Below, piece by piece: positions 24,862 through 33,623 of a stretch of DNA of 42,496 nt (the first letter of the stretch is position 1; every line of letters begins with the position of its first letter). Origin of the DNA: TC-15 sp034437275 (GTDB taxonomy: Bacteria; Chloroflexota; Anaerolineae; Aggregatilineales; Aggregatilineaceae); contig DAOTUD010000026.1 of assembly GCA_034437275.1 (NCBI GenBank), forward strand, positions 1-42,496. The letters run 5' to 3'. Under the pieces are notes generated by a model. The model was not told where the DNA came from. It ran no database searches and saw nothing but the letters and a program-made list of their open reading frames with translations. The position numbers were made by a program, and so were the translations under genes.

Positions 24862-25713
24862 TCACCTTCCCCGCTGCGCGAGCACGACCAGCGCGCCCGA
24901 CGGCACGTCGATGGCGCGCGCCAGCACGTCGCACTTGATCTTGGCGATGAAGTACAGGTTAGCGTCCACCGTGTCGAGCGTCTCCAGGTTGGCCATGCCC
25001 TTCGCGATGATCACGTCCGCCGCATCGAAGACGGCCCGAAACGCCCGGGAACACTGCTCCAGCGGCGCGCCGAGCATGGCTGCGCCGGTGTCGATCACGT
25101 CCGCGACACGATCCAGGCCAACCTGCACGGTGTCGGCGCGGGTGACGTCGTTGGTGATGGGCCCACCCTTGACGGCGTAGGTCACCGTCCCGGCAGGCAG
25201 CGCCTCGACCAGCAGCCGGTCGAACACAATCTCGCCCGCGTTATCGCCCAGCACCAGGATGCGCGCCGCCCGCGCAATGTCGCGCTGGAGCGGCGGCGTG
25301 TGGTCGATGGCCCACGTCATGGCGCGCGCCTGCTCGACCGCCGCTGACACATCGACCTGATCGAAGATGTTGAGGTCCAGCACATTCCCAACCGCCGCCA
25401 CACGCAGCGCCGCCGCCAGTGGATCGGGCGCGGCCTGGATGTAGGCGTGCAGCGCGTCGTAGGCGTGCAGCGCGAGGTCGTTGTAGCGCGCCTTTTCGGC
25501 GGCGTAGGGATCGCCGGTCCCCAGGTGTTCCGCGACGGCGTGCAGCAAGCGGCTGGCGTTCTCCGGCGGGGTGCGGTCGGCGGACAGCGCCGGGAAATGC
25601 CGGGCCGCCGCCTGGGCTGCCGCCAGCACGCGCACCGGGTCATCCGTCACGCGCTGTGCGGCCAGCACAATTTGCTTCATGAAACAGGGCAGGCATTCGG
25701 GATGCGTCTTCAT
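24862..25713 (-). CDS. DUF89 family metal-dependent phosphatase
   Basis: This 283-residue protein begins with ECLPCF (Cys7, Cys10), as in the prokaryotic subgroup of DUF89. It carries GDNAGEIVFDRLL (Asp157, Asn158, Glu161) and VKGGPITNDVTRAD, the metal and phosphate-binding segments. Studied DUF89 proteins act as damage-control phosphatases on sugar phosphates and related metabolites; the substrate here is unknown. Its start overlaps the FkbM-type methyltransferase stop by 4 bp (ATGA), so the two are translationally coupled. It is the last gene of the run that contains rtcA and rnz. Confidence 0.88.
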   Translation of the reverse strand: MKTHPECLPCFMKQIVLAAQRVTDDPVRVLAAAQAAARHFPALSADRTPPENASRLLHAVAEHLGTGDPYAAEKARYNDLALHAYDALHAYIQAAPDPLAAALRVAAVGNVLDLNIFDQVDVSAAVEQARAMTWAIDHTPPLQRDIARAARILVLGDNAGEIVFDRLLVEALPAGTVTYAVKGGPITNDVTRADTVQVGLDRVADVIDTGAAMLGAPLEQCSRAFRAVFDAADVIIAKGMANLETLDTVDANLYFIAKIKCDVLARAIDVPSGALVVLAQRGR

Positions 25714-26507
25714 GAGGATGATCGCTCCGCGTGCAAAAAGCCAATATGCCGGTGGGCCGGGTTTGGGGTGGTGCGCACCCGGAAGCCGTGCTGCTCGAAG
25801 AAGCGGGCCAGGTCGGCGCGGGTGTAGCGCGTCACGCCCTCGTGATATTCCAGGGCCACATGGCGCAGCTTGGCGAGCGTCGCCGCGCTGGCGTTGAACA
25901 AAATCTCGTACTCGCCGCCCTCGCAGTCGATCTTCAGGAAGTCACAGCGCGGCAGATCGCGCAGTGCGTCGTCCAGCGTCACGCTCGCAACCGCCAGCGC
26001 GCCGGGATCGCCGGACTCGTCCGGGGCAAGGTCGGCAGTGCGGTGCCGCACGGGGACGCCCGTCCCGGTGTCCAGCGTGACGGTCCCGGCCCGGCCCAGC
26101 ACGGCCTGCGGGAACGCGCGCACGTTGTCTTCCACGCCGTTGAGCGCCAGGTTGTCGCGCAGCAGCGCGTACGACTGCGGGAACGGCTCGTAGGCGTGCA
26201 CCGTGCAGCCGGGGTGCGCGTGCGCCACGCACACCGCAAAATCGCCCAGCCCGCCGCCGATATCGACCACCGTCCAGCCATCCTGCACGGCGACCGCGTG
26301 CCGTTCGTAATCGCGGTCCAGGCACGTCTCCTTGATGATCCACACGTCCATGCGTGTTCGCACGCGGAAGCGCGGCCCGTTTCGCAGGTGGATCGTGGCC
26401 GGGGTGCGCACCGGCAGCCCCACGAACAGCGCCACCACCAGCGGCCAGTTGCGAATCCCCAGCAGCAGCGTCGGGAGCGAGGTCAGGTAATACCACCCGC
26501 GCGACAT
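25710..26507 (-). CDS. FkbM family methyltransferase
   Basis: This 265-residue protein has a short hydrophobic N-terminus, SAM-binding motif VVDIGGGLGDFAV (80-92), the acidic strand end HAYEPFP, and the FkbM hallmark LKIDCEGGEYEIL. FkbM enzymes O-methylate sugars, polyketides or other small molecules; the substrate is not evident. The start codon shares a base with the rnz stop, and its own end overlaps the DUF89 gene by 4 bp, so it sits inside a tight operon. Its relationship to the RNA-processing neighbours is unexplained. Confidence 0.85.
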   Translation of the reverse strand: MSRGWYYLTSLPTLLLGIRNWPLVVALFVGLPVRTPATIHLRNGPRFRVRTRMDVWIIKETCLDRDYERHAVAVQDGWTVVDIGGGLGDFAVCVAHAHPGCTVHAYEPFPQSYALLRDNLALNGVEDNVRAFPQAVLGRAGTVTLDTGTGVPVRHRTADLAPDESGDPGALAVASVTLDDALRDLPRCDFLKIDCEGGEYEILFNASAATLAKLRHVALEYHEGVTRYTRADLARFFEQHGFRVRTTPNPAHRHIGFLHAERSSS

Positions 26508-27472
26508 CAGCTTTCCTCCGCCGGCTGCGCGGTGTCGTCGATCTTCTGCACGCCGCGCCCCTTCGAGACGTGGAAGCGGTCGAAGTCGCGCACCACGTAG
26601 CTGTCCGGGAAATGCTGGCGCGCCTCGCGGATCACGTCGCGCTCGCGGTAGCGGCGCGAGACGTGCGTCAGCAGCAGTTTTCCGACCCCCACCTCGGCGG
26701 CGAAGCGTGCCATGCGGCCCGCCGTCATGTGGCCGAACGAGTGCGCCATCTCGGCCTTGTCGTCGAGATAGGTCGCCTCGGTGACCAGCGCGTGCGCCCC
26801 CTGTGCGACCGCGGCCAGCCCGTCCAGTGCGCCGATATCGCCCGTGAACACGATCCGCGCGCCGGGGACGTCCTCGCCCAGCACGTCGTCGGGATGGATC
26901 ACGCGCCCGTCGTCCAGCGTGACGGACTCGCCGCGCACCAACTGCGCCCGGCGCGGCCCGGCGGGCACACCGAGCGCCTCGGCTTTGTCCACCAGGAACG
27001 GGCGGCGCGGCTTTTCCTGGAACACGTAGCCGAAGCTGCCTGGCCCCCGGTGCTTGACCGTGAAGGCCGACACGCTGTAATCGTCATCTTCCATCAGCAC
27101 GCCCGGCTTGAGATCAACCAGGTGCACTGGCATCGGCGGCTTGGCCCCGCGCAGCACCACCCCGTACACCAAATCTTGCACGCGGTCCAGCGCCCACGCC
27201 CCGCCCCAGATTTCCAGCGCGTCGATGCTCTCCCAGCGCATGAAGGTGGACAGCAGCCCGCCCAGCCCCAGGATGTGGTCCAGGTGGCCGTGCGTCAGCA
27301 GCACGTGGTTGAGCCGCTTGAAGCCGATGCCGCTTTTGAGGATCTGGCGCTGGGTGCCTTCGCCGCAGTCGATCAAAAAGCGGTGATTTTTGACCATCAC
27401 CACCTGGGCCGACAGCCCCCGATGGATCGAGGGGGCGCTGGCCGATGTACCTAAAAAGACGATCTCAAACAT
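26507..27472 (-). CDS. rnz: Ribonuclease Z
   Basis: This 321-residue metallo-beta-lactamase-fold protein has the zinc motif THGHLDHILGLGG (His61, His63, Asp65, His66) and the FLGTSASAPS N-terminus typical of RNase Z. It continues with an exosite-like insertion around residues 150-200, FTGDI, and a late HVSRRY segment. It trims the 3' trailer of tRNA precursors. GGAG lies 4-5 nt before the ATG. It follows rtcA by 26 bp and overlaps the FkbM gene by one base. Its pairing with an RNA-end-modifying cyclase is of interest. Confidence 0.92.
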   Translation of the reverse strand: MFEIVFLGTSASAPSIHRGLSAQVVMVKNHRFLIDCGEGTQRQILKSGIGFKRLNHVLLTHGHLDHILGLGGLLSTFMRWESIDALEIWGGAWALDRVQDLVYGVVLRGAKPPMPVHLVDLKPGVLMEDDDYSVSAFTVKHRGPGSFGYVFQEKPRRPFLVDKAEALGVPAGPRRAQLVRGESVTLDDGRVIHPDDVLGEDVPGARIVFTGDIGALDGLAAVAQGAHALVTEATYLDDKAEMAHSFGHMTAGRMARFAAEVGVGKLLLTHVSRRYRERDVIREARQHFPDSYVVRDFDRFHVSKGRGVQKIDDTAQPAEES

Positions 27473-27498
27473 GCTGCTCCTTGCTAATCACGCTACAG

Positions 27499-28527
27499 TT
27501 ACGCAATGGTCACGGTGCGGCGCTTGTCGTCGACCGTGATCGGACGGTCGATGAACGCCTTGACCACGCTGATATTGGTCCACAGATGGCGCGTGAGCTT
27601 GTGCGCCGAGAATACGCTGGTGCCCTCGGCCAGCGCCAGCGGCAGCACCAACTGGTCGGCCAGGTGCAGGTCGACGGCGGCCCCGGAGTCGTGGAAGTTC
27701 AACAGCGCGGTGACGGCTTTCTCCGCGACGGCTTCTGAGGGCAGGCCTTTACGCCCCAACGCGCCGAACCCGCCGCGCCCGCTGGCGTATTCCGCCGCCA
27801 GGAAGATGCCCGCCCCGGTGCTGACGCTGCGCGTGCGCACCGCGCGGATGTCCAGCGGCACCTCGACGCCGCCCAGCAGGTTCGTGGCACGGTTGGCCAT
27901 GCGCTGGGGGATGTGCGAGGGCAGGTTGCAGCCGACCGCCGTGCCGAACACGCGCTCCGGTCGCCCGCGCGCGTGCATGGTGAGGGCGTGCGGCTGGGCG
28001 TCCCCCTTCACGTAGGCGCTGATCGTGCCGCCGCCCTCCGGCAGCCAGCCGGTCGCCTCGATGTACAGCTCGATGTCGAGGCCCATGCTGAGCAGCACCG
28101 GCACGTACACATCGCGCAGGTAGTGCCCCGGCGGGCTGTTGGGGACGTGCGTGCCGCCGTGCACGCGCAGCGACGAATCCCCGCCGGCCAGCGCCAGCGG
28201 CAGCAGCACGGTCTGCACCACCAACGGGGCCGATCCGGCTGTCCCTACGCCGAAATCGTACTCCCCGGCCTGGGGTGGGTCGCCCGGCCAGAAGGTGAAG
28301 CTCCGCGAGGTGACGGTGTCGCCCTCGACCGCCGCGTTGCAGACCGCCGCCGCCGCGCGAATGGCGGTCACATGCTGCGGGCGCAGGCCGGGCGTGCTGC
28401 GCCCCGCGCGGATGTTGTCGATGCGCACCGGCGTACCGGTGATGCAGCTCAGGCTCAGCGCGGTGCGGACGATCTGCCCGCCGCCTTCGCCCCGGCTGCC
28501 GTCGATGTGCAATAGTTCGTCAGTCAT
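27499..28527 (-). CDS. rtcA: RNA 3'-terminal phosphate cyclase
   Basis: This 342-residue protein has the RtcA start (DGSRGEGGGQIVRTAL), the insert domain, STGAGIFLAAEYASGRGGFGALG, and the C-terminal HLADQLVLPLALAEG. The catalytic histidine is likely His314 in RHLWTNI. It adenylylates and cyclises RNA 3'-phosphates, with a role in RNA repair or end protection. No RtcB ligase, RtcR regulator or archease gene is adjacent. Instead it precedes rnz by 26 bp. The ribosome-binding site is not obvious. Confidence 0.94.
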   Translation of the reverse strand: MTDELLHIDGSRGEGGGQIVRTALSLSCITGTPVRIDNIRAGRSTPGLRPQHVTAIRAAAAVCNAAVEGDTVTSRSFTFWPGDPPQAGEYDFGVGTAGSAPLVVQTVLLPLALAGGDSSLRVHGGTHVPNSPPGHYLRDVYVPVLLSMGLDIELYIEATGWLPEGGGTISAYVKGDAQPHALTMHARGRPERVFGTAVGCNLPSHIPQRMANRATNLLGGVEVPLDIRAVRTRSVSTGAGIFLAAEYASGRGGFGALGRKGLPSEAVAEKAVTALLNFHDSGAAVDLHLADQLVLPLALAEGTSVFSAHKLTRHLWTNISVVKAFIDRPITVDDKRRTVTIA

Positions 28528-28592
28528 ACGTCATGGTTTGCCCCCAATACCTGCCTGTTACCGGTGGTGGGCTGCTGGCTGGCCCTCGCCGC

Positions 28593-30863
28593 TCAATTGC
28601 CCAACGGCGCGCGCAGCGGCACCCCGTCCAGCCACAGCATCATGCCGCGCGCCTGGCCGTTGGCGGTGCGGTCCAGCACGCGCACCCGGTTCTGCGACGT
28701 GCCGTCGTATGCCCCGAACCCGATCGCGTAGTCGCCCGCCGACAGATACGGCAGCGGCAGATACAACACCTGGAGAAACACGTCCTTCTGCGCCAACTCG
28801 GCGGGGCGCACGCTGATGTTGGCCGCGCGTGCGCCCTCCGGCTTGACGCTGGTATCCGGCATATACACCCCGGAGCCGACCGCCTGCTCGCGCAGGATCA
28901 ACAGTTCCGCCCACAGCCCCATGTCACGCGGCAGCGGCCCGTCCACGCGCCACGCAGTGACGAACACAATCGGGTGGCGGGGATCGTTGGGCACACGTCC
29001 CCCGGCCAGTTCGTAGCCCTTAAACGTCAGGTTGTACTCCAGCGTGACCGGCACCTCGGCGGGCAGCAGCATCGGGCGGTCCGGCGTGTGGAAGTACAGG
29101 CTGCGCGCGCTCCAATCAGTTTGTTCGTCGGCGATATCCTGGGCGATATCCACATGCAGCACGGTCGCGGTGGGCAGTCCGTCGATGGGCACCGGTTCCC
29201 CCGCCGCCAGCCAGCGCGCCAGCTCGGGGCGCATCCCGGCCACCTCGTACCACACCGGGACCGGCATCGGCCCGCCCGCTGCCAGCCAGCCGGACAGCGC
29301 CGGGGACAGTGTGTCGCGCATGGCCAGCAGGGCGGGGTCGGGCATCACGCCCTCGGTGTTCAGCCACGCGCCCAGCGGCGGCCAGGTGTCGACCAACTGC
29401 GCACGGATCGCGGCGCACGGCGGCAGTTGCAGGAACACGAAGCGCATCTCGGCCCCGCCATTGATGAACACCAGCCCGGTTTCGCAGTCCGAATAGCGCA
29501 GTTCCAGCGATTCACTGTGCAGCATGACGTCGAGCATGTCGCGCGGCGTCATGTCGAGCACCGCCGGCTGCTGGAAGTCCACCGCGCACAGCGACACCGG
29601 CGGCCCGTCCGCCGTGCGGTCCAGGTAGCGCGCCACCCGCCCGATATCGGCGTGGTACGCCTCGGCGACGGTGTCGTCCTGCCGCCAGTCGTTGAACAGC
29701 CGTTCGCGGACGCCGATCACGTTCACGGCCAGCAGCACCACCACGCCCGCCGCGACCGTCCGCCCGGCGTAGCGCGGCTGGCGGGTGTGCAGCGCCTCGC
29801 TCGCCGCCTGCACGCCGAGCGCCACCAGCAGCACAATCGCGGGCAGCGCGACCAGGTTCTCGGAATAATTGGTTTCGGTCCCGGCCCAGGTATCGGTCAG
29901 CAGGCCCGCCGCCAGCGCCAGCAGCAGCAGCGCATAGCGCGGGTCGCGCCACTGCCGGGCCGCGCGCACCAGCCCGACCAGCAGCAGCACGCTCATCAAT
30001 GGGCCGATCAGGGCCGCGCGGGGCACGTTGTGGGTGATGCGCTCGTCGCCGGCCAGGAAGACGCCGCCCACCGCGTGCAGCGCGCCGTCCACCACGTCGC
30101 CCACGCTGCCGGGGCGCTCCGCCCACAGTACGTACGATTCGCTGGCGCTCGGCTGGCGCAGGGTCGAGATCAAATAGGGCAGCGCGACGACCGTCGCCAG
30201 CACGATCACGAAGATGCCCGCGTTCCACATGCCCCGCGAGATCGGCTGGCGCGTCAGCAGCAGGTGCACGAAGAAGATCGCGCCCAACGGCCCCAGCACC
30301 AGCAGCGTGTGGTGCAGCGTCCCCGACAGCCCGAACGCCACCGCCAGCAGCACGAAGGGCAGCGTTTGCGGCGCGCGGAAGCGGATCGACCGGTGCAGAT
30401 TGACCGCCACCGCCAGCACGTAAAACGTCAGCAGCACGTACAGCGGCACGAACACCTCCGAGGTCGCGCTGCGGGCCAGCATGATCGCGCGCAGGTTGAC
30501 GCTCATCACGCCGACCGCCACCAGCCCGACGGTCGGGCCGAACAGCCGCCGCGCCAGCAGGTACAGCGCCGCCAGCGCGGCCATGCCGCCCCACAGCGCA
30601 AACAACCGGTAGCCCAGCAGCCCATCCCCGGTCAGTTCGGAGAACAGCGCGTTCCCGACCGCATACATCCCGGCGCGCGTCTGGTCATCGCCGATCTGGT
30701 AATGGATGGCGATATCGCCATCGCGCACCATCTCCGTCATGCGGATGTAGGCCAGTTCGTCGGTGCTGAAGCCCGGCGACAGGCTGGCCAGGTCCCAACT
30801 GCGCAGTGCAAACGCCAGCACCAGCAGCAGCGTGATCACCACCAATTCTGTTTGTCGCTTCAA
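28593..30863 (-). CDS. GT-C-type membrane glycosyltransferase-like protein (PMT/ArnT-like)
   Basis: This 756-residue protein has an N-terminal membrane helix, then the loop SPGFSTDELAY with Asp35-Glu36, the acidic pair typical of GT39/GT83-type GT-C enzymes. About ten more membrane helices reach residue 400 or so. A soluble C-terminal half follows, with beta-rich segments. It probably transfers a sugar from a polyprenyl-phosphate donor on the outer face. It begins upstream of rtcA with a 65-bp gap and may share its transcript. Substrate unknown. Confidence 0.75.
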   Translation of the reverse strand: MKRQTELVVITLLLVLAFALRSWDLASLSPGFSTDELAYIRMTEMVRDGDIAIHYQIGDDQTRAGMYAVGNALFSELTGDGLLGYRLFALWGGMAALAALYLLARRLFGPTVGLVAVGVMSVNLRAIMLARSATSEVFVPLYVLLTFYVLAVAVNLHRSIRFRAPQTLPFVLLAVAFGLSGTLHHTLLVLGPLGAIFFVHLLLTRQPISRGMWNAGIFVIVLATVVALPYLISTLRQPSASESYVLWAERPGSVGDVVDGALHAVGGVFLAGDERITHNVPRAALIGPLMSVLLLVGLVRAARQWRDPRYALLLLALAAGLLTDTWAGTETNYSENLVALPAIVLLVALGVQAASEALHTRQPRYAGRTVAAGVVVLLAVNVIGVRERLFNDWRQDDTVAEAYHADIGRVARYLDRTADGPPVSLCAVDFQQPAVLDMTPRDMLDVMLHSESLELRYSDCETGLVFINGGAEMRFVFLQLPPCAAIRAQLVDTWPPLGAWLNTEGVMPDPALLAMRDTLSPALSGWLAAGGPMPVPVWYEVAGMRPELARWLAAGEPVPIDGLPTATVLHVDIAQDIADEQTDWSARSLYFHTPDRPMLLPAEVPVTLEYNLTFKGYELAGGRVPNDPRHPIVFVTAWRVDGPLPRDMGLWAELLILREQAVGSGVYMPDTSVKPEGARAANISVRPAELAQKDVFLQVLYLPLPYLSAGDYAIGFGAYDGTSQNRVRVLDRTANGQARGMMLWLDGVPLRAPLGN

Positions 30864-30966
30864 GTTAACTCCGCGTTCCCCATCAAGAATTTTAACGTCG
30901 CGCTATTGTAACACGTTTGGGTGCATTTGTTGGGGGCGAGATTGTGGTGGGCGGCGGTATGTTAGT

Positions 30967-31006
30967 CTTACCCTTCCCCCTGGCCGCGCGCGGCTGATCT
31001 TTACCC
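30967..31006. repeat. Degenerate family A repeat
   Basis: CTTACCCTTCCCCCTGGCCG, CGCGCGGC and ATCTTTACCC resemble the family A first arm, but the second hairpin is lost. It sits 104 bp upstream of the GT-C-like gene start and 24 bp before a family B repeat. Confidence 0.4.
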
Positions 31007-31030
31007 ACATGGGAGATGCGTCGGTTAACT

Positions 31031-31130
31031 GCCCCTCACCCCTCGCCCACCGCGTGGGCGAGGGGGAGTCACAGCGCGCGTTTTTCCCTCGCCCATTGGA
31101 TGGGAGAGGGGTGAGGGCCAGCTTTGGCGA
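31031..31130. repeat. Family B hairpin repeat
   Basis: CCCCTCACCCCTCGCCCACC, GCGTGGGCGAGGGG, GAGTCACAGCGCGCG, TTTTTCC, CTCGCCCATTGGATGGGAG and GGTGAGGGCCAGCTTTGG make two adjacent hairpins around the shared middle. It is the cleanest full copy of family B. In 30864-31592 I see this repeat, a degenerate family A repeat, the pheS promoter and the T-box leader, and no gene. Confidence 0.85.
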
Positions 31131-31183
31131 CCATATTCATCTATTGCTGATAACTCGTTCGTGGCCCCCCACAAAACTGCCAG

Positions 31184-31212
31184 TTGACAGCCCTCGCCCG
31201 GTTTGCTACCAT
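31184..31212 (+). promoter_or_regulatory. Sigma-70-type promoter of the pheS T-box transcript
   Basis: A perfect TTGACA (31184-31189), a 17-bp spacer and TACCAT (31207-31212) precede the T-box leader. Transcription would start near 31219, about 20 nt before the stem I region. Confidence 0.7.
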
Positions 31213-31240
31213 CTTGGTACGATGATAAAGGCTGTGACGG

Positions 31241-31538
31241 AGAAAAGTACGCGGGAGGGTCACTCCCAGGGAGTGCGGGCCAACGACTGGAAGCCCCCAC
31301 GAGCCGGCCCCCGCCGAAGTTCGCTCCTGAGCCGACGGGTGAAGGCCCGGCGACGGGCTGGTAGTCCGCTCCGCAGGTCCAGCGTTAACGGGACAGCCTA
31401 TCGCGCGTCGTGAACGTGACGCGCCGCAGGCATGAGCGAGTCCGGCTGCCGCGTGCAGGCGGGCTAAGCAGGGTGGTACCGCGAGATCGACCGTCTCGTC
31501 CCTGATCCATGACGGATCGGCGACGAGATTTTTGTTTT
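31241..31538 (+). promoter_or_regulatory. T-box riboswitch, phenylalanine type, with terminator
   Basis: The leader has AGTA (31246-31249) followed by GCGGG (31251-31255), which can pair with CCCGC (31309-31313). The codon TTC (31320-31322) follows in the presumed specifier loop and would read tRNA-Phe. The conserved T-box AGGGTGGTACCGCG lies at 31470-31483 and its partner CGTCCCT at 31497-31503. The competing terminator pairs CTCGTC (31495-31500) with GACGAG (31522-31527), followed by ATTTTTGTTTT. Uncharged tRNA-Phe would bind TTC and the T-box bulge, favour the antiterminator and switch on pheS. The layout is the transcriptional type common in Firmicutes. Confidence 0.92.
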
Positions 31539-31592
31539 GGGCTACAATAGACCGGCAGTGTGGACCGCAACCAGCACAGCGAGAGGACGACT

Positions 31593-32627
31593 ATGCTAGA
31601 AGAACTCGAAGCCACATACCAGCAAGCACGCGACGAACTCGACTCGATCACCGCCGGCGACGCGCTCACCGAGTGGGAGCGCCGCTACCTGGGCAAGAAA
31701 GGCGCGGTGACGTTGGCGCTGCGCTCGACCGGCGAGCTGCCCAAAGAGCAGCGCGCCGACTTCGGGCGGCGGGCCAACGCCATCAAGCAGGAATTAACGG
31801 CGGCCTTCGAGGCGCGCGAAGAGGCGATCCGCCAGCACGAACTGGCGGCGACGCTGGAGGAGGGCGCGATCGATGTGACGCTGCCGGGACGGCGCATCCC
31901 GACCGGCGGGCTGCACCCCGCCACGCAGACGCTGCGCGAAATTTATGCGATCTGGGCTGAGATGGGCTTCCAGGTCTACCGCAGCCGCGACGTGGAGGAC
32001 GACGACAACAACTTCACGCTGCTCAACATCCCGCCGCACCATCCCGCGCGCGATATGTGGGACACGTTCCACACCACCGACGACGGGGTGATCCTGCGCA
32101 CGCACACCAGCCCCGGCCAGATTCACGCCATGCGCGATTACGGCGCAGGCGGCACGGAACCGATCCGCGTGATCCTGCCGGGCATGTGCTACCGCTACGA
32201 GCAGATCTCGGCGCGCAGCGAGGTGCAGTTCAACCAGGTCGAGGGGCTGGCGATTGGCCGCAGCATCCGCATGACGGACCTGAAGGGCACGCTGGCCGAG
32301 TTCGCGCGGCGCATGTTCGGCGCGGACCGGCGCGTGCGCTTCCGGGGATCGTACTTCCCCTTCACCGAACCGAGCATCGAGGTCGATGTCGAGTGTTTCC
32401 TGTGCGGCGGCGAGGGCTGCCCGGTGTGCAAATACACCGGCTGGATCGAGATCGCCGGGGCGGGGATGGTGCATCCCATCGTGCTGCAAAACGGCGGCTA
32501 CGACCCGACCGCGTGGAGTGGCTTCGCGTTCGGCATGGGGCCGGAGCGCATGACGATGAACAAGCACGGCATCAACGACATCCGCTACTTCTGGCAGAAC
32601 GATCTGCGCTTCCTGGCGCAGTTCTAG
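31593..32627 (+). CDS. pheS: Phenylalanyl-tRNA synthetase alpha subunit
   Basis: This 344-residue class II synthetase subunit has an N-terminal coiled-coil arm. The catalytic core shows motif 2 (RTHTSPGQIHAM and YRYEQISARSEVQF) and motif 3 (GFAFGMGPERMTMNKHGI). A CFLCGGEGCPVCK segment before GWIEIAGAGMV is normal for many bacterial PheS proteins. With PheT it charges tRNA-Phe. GAGAGGA lies 5 nt before the ATG; an in-frame GTG at 31560 is inside the leader and unlikely. It is controlled by the T-box directly upstream. Unusually, pheT does not follow directly: a FAD-binding protein gene and repeats intervene. Confidence 0.96.
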   Translation: MLEELEATYQQARDELDSITAGDALTEWERRYLGKKGAVTLALRSTGELPKEQRADFGRRANAIKQELTAAFEAREEAIRQHELAATLEEGAIDVTLPGRRIPTGGLHPATQTLREIYAIWAEMGFQVYRSRDVEDDDNNFTLLNIPPHHPARDMWDTFHTTDDGVILRTHTSPGQIHAMRDYGAGGTEPIRVILPGMCYRYEQISARSEVQFNQVEGLAIGRSIRMTDLKGTLAEFARRMFGADRRVRFRGSYFPFTEPSIEVDVECFLCGGEGCPVCKYTGWIEIAGAGMVHPIVLQNGGYDPTAWSGFAFGMGPERMTMNKHGINDIRYFWQNDLRFLAQF

Positions 32628-32640
32628 GCGGCGTGGCGCT

Positions 32641-32720
32641 TTTACCCCTCCCCCTGCACGCGGAGAGGGGGAAAATGGGTCGAGGTTGAAAGTCCCTCTC
32701 CGTTTACGGGGAGGGGTAAA
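32641..32720. repeat. Family A palindromic repeat
   Basis: TTTACCCC, a CCTCCCCCTGCACGCGGAG hairpin, a linker (AAAATGGGTCGAGGTTGAAAG), a CTCTCCGTTTACGGGGAG hairpin and GGGGTAAA make an 80-bp two-hairpin copy. It lies 14 bp after pheS and could end or attenuate its transcript before the FAD-protein gene. Confidence 0.75.
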
Positions 32721-32786
32721 CTCACCCGCCCGGATTGTGTCACAAATAAACCATTGTTGGCAGGGTTACAGGAGATTTTGGCACAA

Positions 32787-33620
32787 ATGTTATTGAACCT
32801 GAAGACCATCCACAAACCGCAGACGCTCGAAGGCGCGGCCCAACTGCTGGGCGAGGAGGGCACCTACCCGCTGTACGGCGGCGTGGCCTTGCAGCGCAAC
32901 CCCCGCCCGGAAGTAGCGGCAGCGGTGGACCTGGCACACCTGGGGCTGGACTTCGTCCGCGACAGCGACAACTCGCTGCGGCTGGGGACCATGCTCACGC
33001 TGGAGCAGGTCCGGCAGGCGTGTGACGAGCGCCGCGCAGAGTCGCCCAAGCTGGGGGCGGTGGCCGATGTGCTGGCCCGCGAGCAGCCGGAAACGCTGCG
33101 CAACACCATGACGCTTGGCGACCTGCTGGCCGAACGCGATTCCCACTCGATGGCGCTGACGCTGTTCCTGGCGCTGGGGGCGGTGCTCAAGCGCTTCGAC
33201 CTGGACATGCACTTCACGACGGCGGCCTGGCTGGCGACGCGGCGCGACGTGTCCCGCTACCTGATCGGGCAGCTGCGCATCCCACGCCGGCCTGCACGCA
33301 CCGCCATCACGATTGAGCAGGTCGGGCGCACCCCGGCGGACGCGCCGATTGTGGGCGCGGTGGCGCTCGTCGAGGTCTACAACGACAGCCAGCCGGCGCA
33401 CACCATCCTGGCGCTGTGCGGCGTGGACAGCGCCCCGGTACGCCAGCCGGACGCCGCGCGCGTGATGGACGACCGCGGTGATATCGACGCCGCGCTGGAC
33501 CGGCTGGTGCTCGACCCGCCCGGCGATCACTGGGGCAGCAGCGAGTACCGCGCCGAGATGGCGCGCGTGCTGTCGCGCCGCGCCCTGGCGCGGGCCTGGG
33601 CCGAGATTAATGAGGGCTGA
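32787..33620 (+). CDS. Solitary FAD-binding protein like molybdenum-hydroxylase medium subunits (CoxM-like)
   Basis: This 277-residue protein resembles the FAD-binding subunit of CO dehydrogenase/xanthine dehydrogenase-type enzymes: KTIHKPQTLEGAAQLLGEEG at the start, a glycine loop YPLYGGVALQRNP, and TLRNTMTLGDLLAERDSHS. The usual loops are AGGT and TIGGNL; both are altered here (YGGVAL and TLGDLL). No molybdopterin or 2Fe-2S subunit gene is adjacent. The protein may still bind FAD or may have a new role. GGAG lies 12 nt before ATG 32787; a TTG at 32778 is an alternative start. It lies between pheS and pheT and probably shares their transcript. Confidence 0.65.
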   Translation: MLLNLKTIHKPQTLEGAAQLLGEEGTYPLYGGVALQRNPRPEVAAAVDLAHLGLDFVRDSDNSLRLGTMLTLEQVRQACDERRAESPKLGAVADVLAREQPETLRNTMTLGDLLAERDSHSMALTLFLALGAVLKRFDLDMHFTTAAWLATRRDVSRYLIGQLRIPRRPARTAITIEQVGRTPADAPIVGAVALVEVYNDSQPAHTILALCGVDSAPVRQPDAARVMDDRGDIDAALDRLVLDPPGDHWGSSEYRAEMARVLSRRALARAWAEINEG

Positions 33621-33623
33621 CCG

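Noticed and set aside
31241..31538. The structured leader as a tRNA or other noncoding RNA gene
   Set aside because: The AGGGTGGTACCGCG and CGTCCCT elements and the terminator identify it as a T-box leader.
31593..32627. Four-cysteine segment in PheS as an unusual zinc insertion
   Set aside because: CxxCxxxxCxxC before GWIEI is found in many ordinary bacterial PheS proteins.
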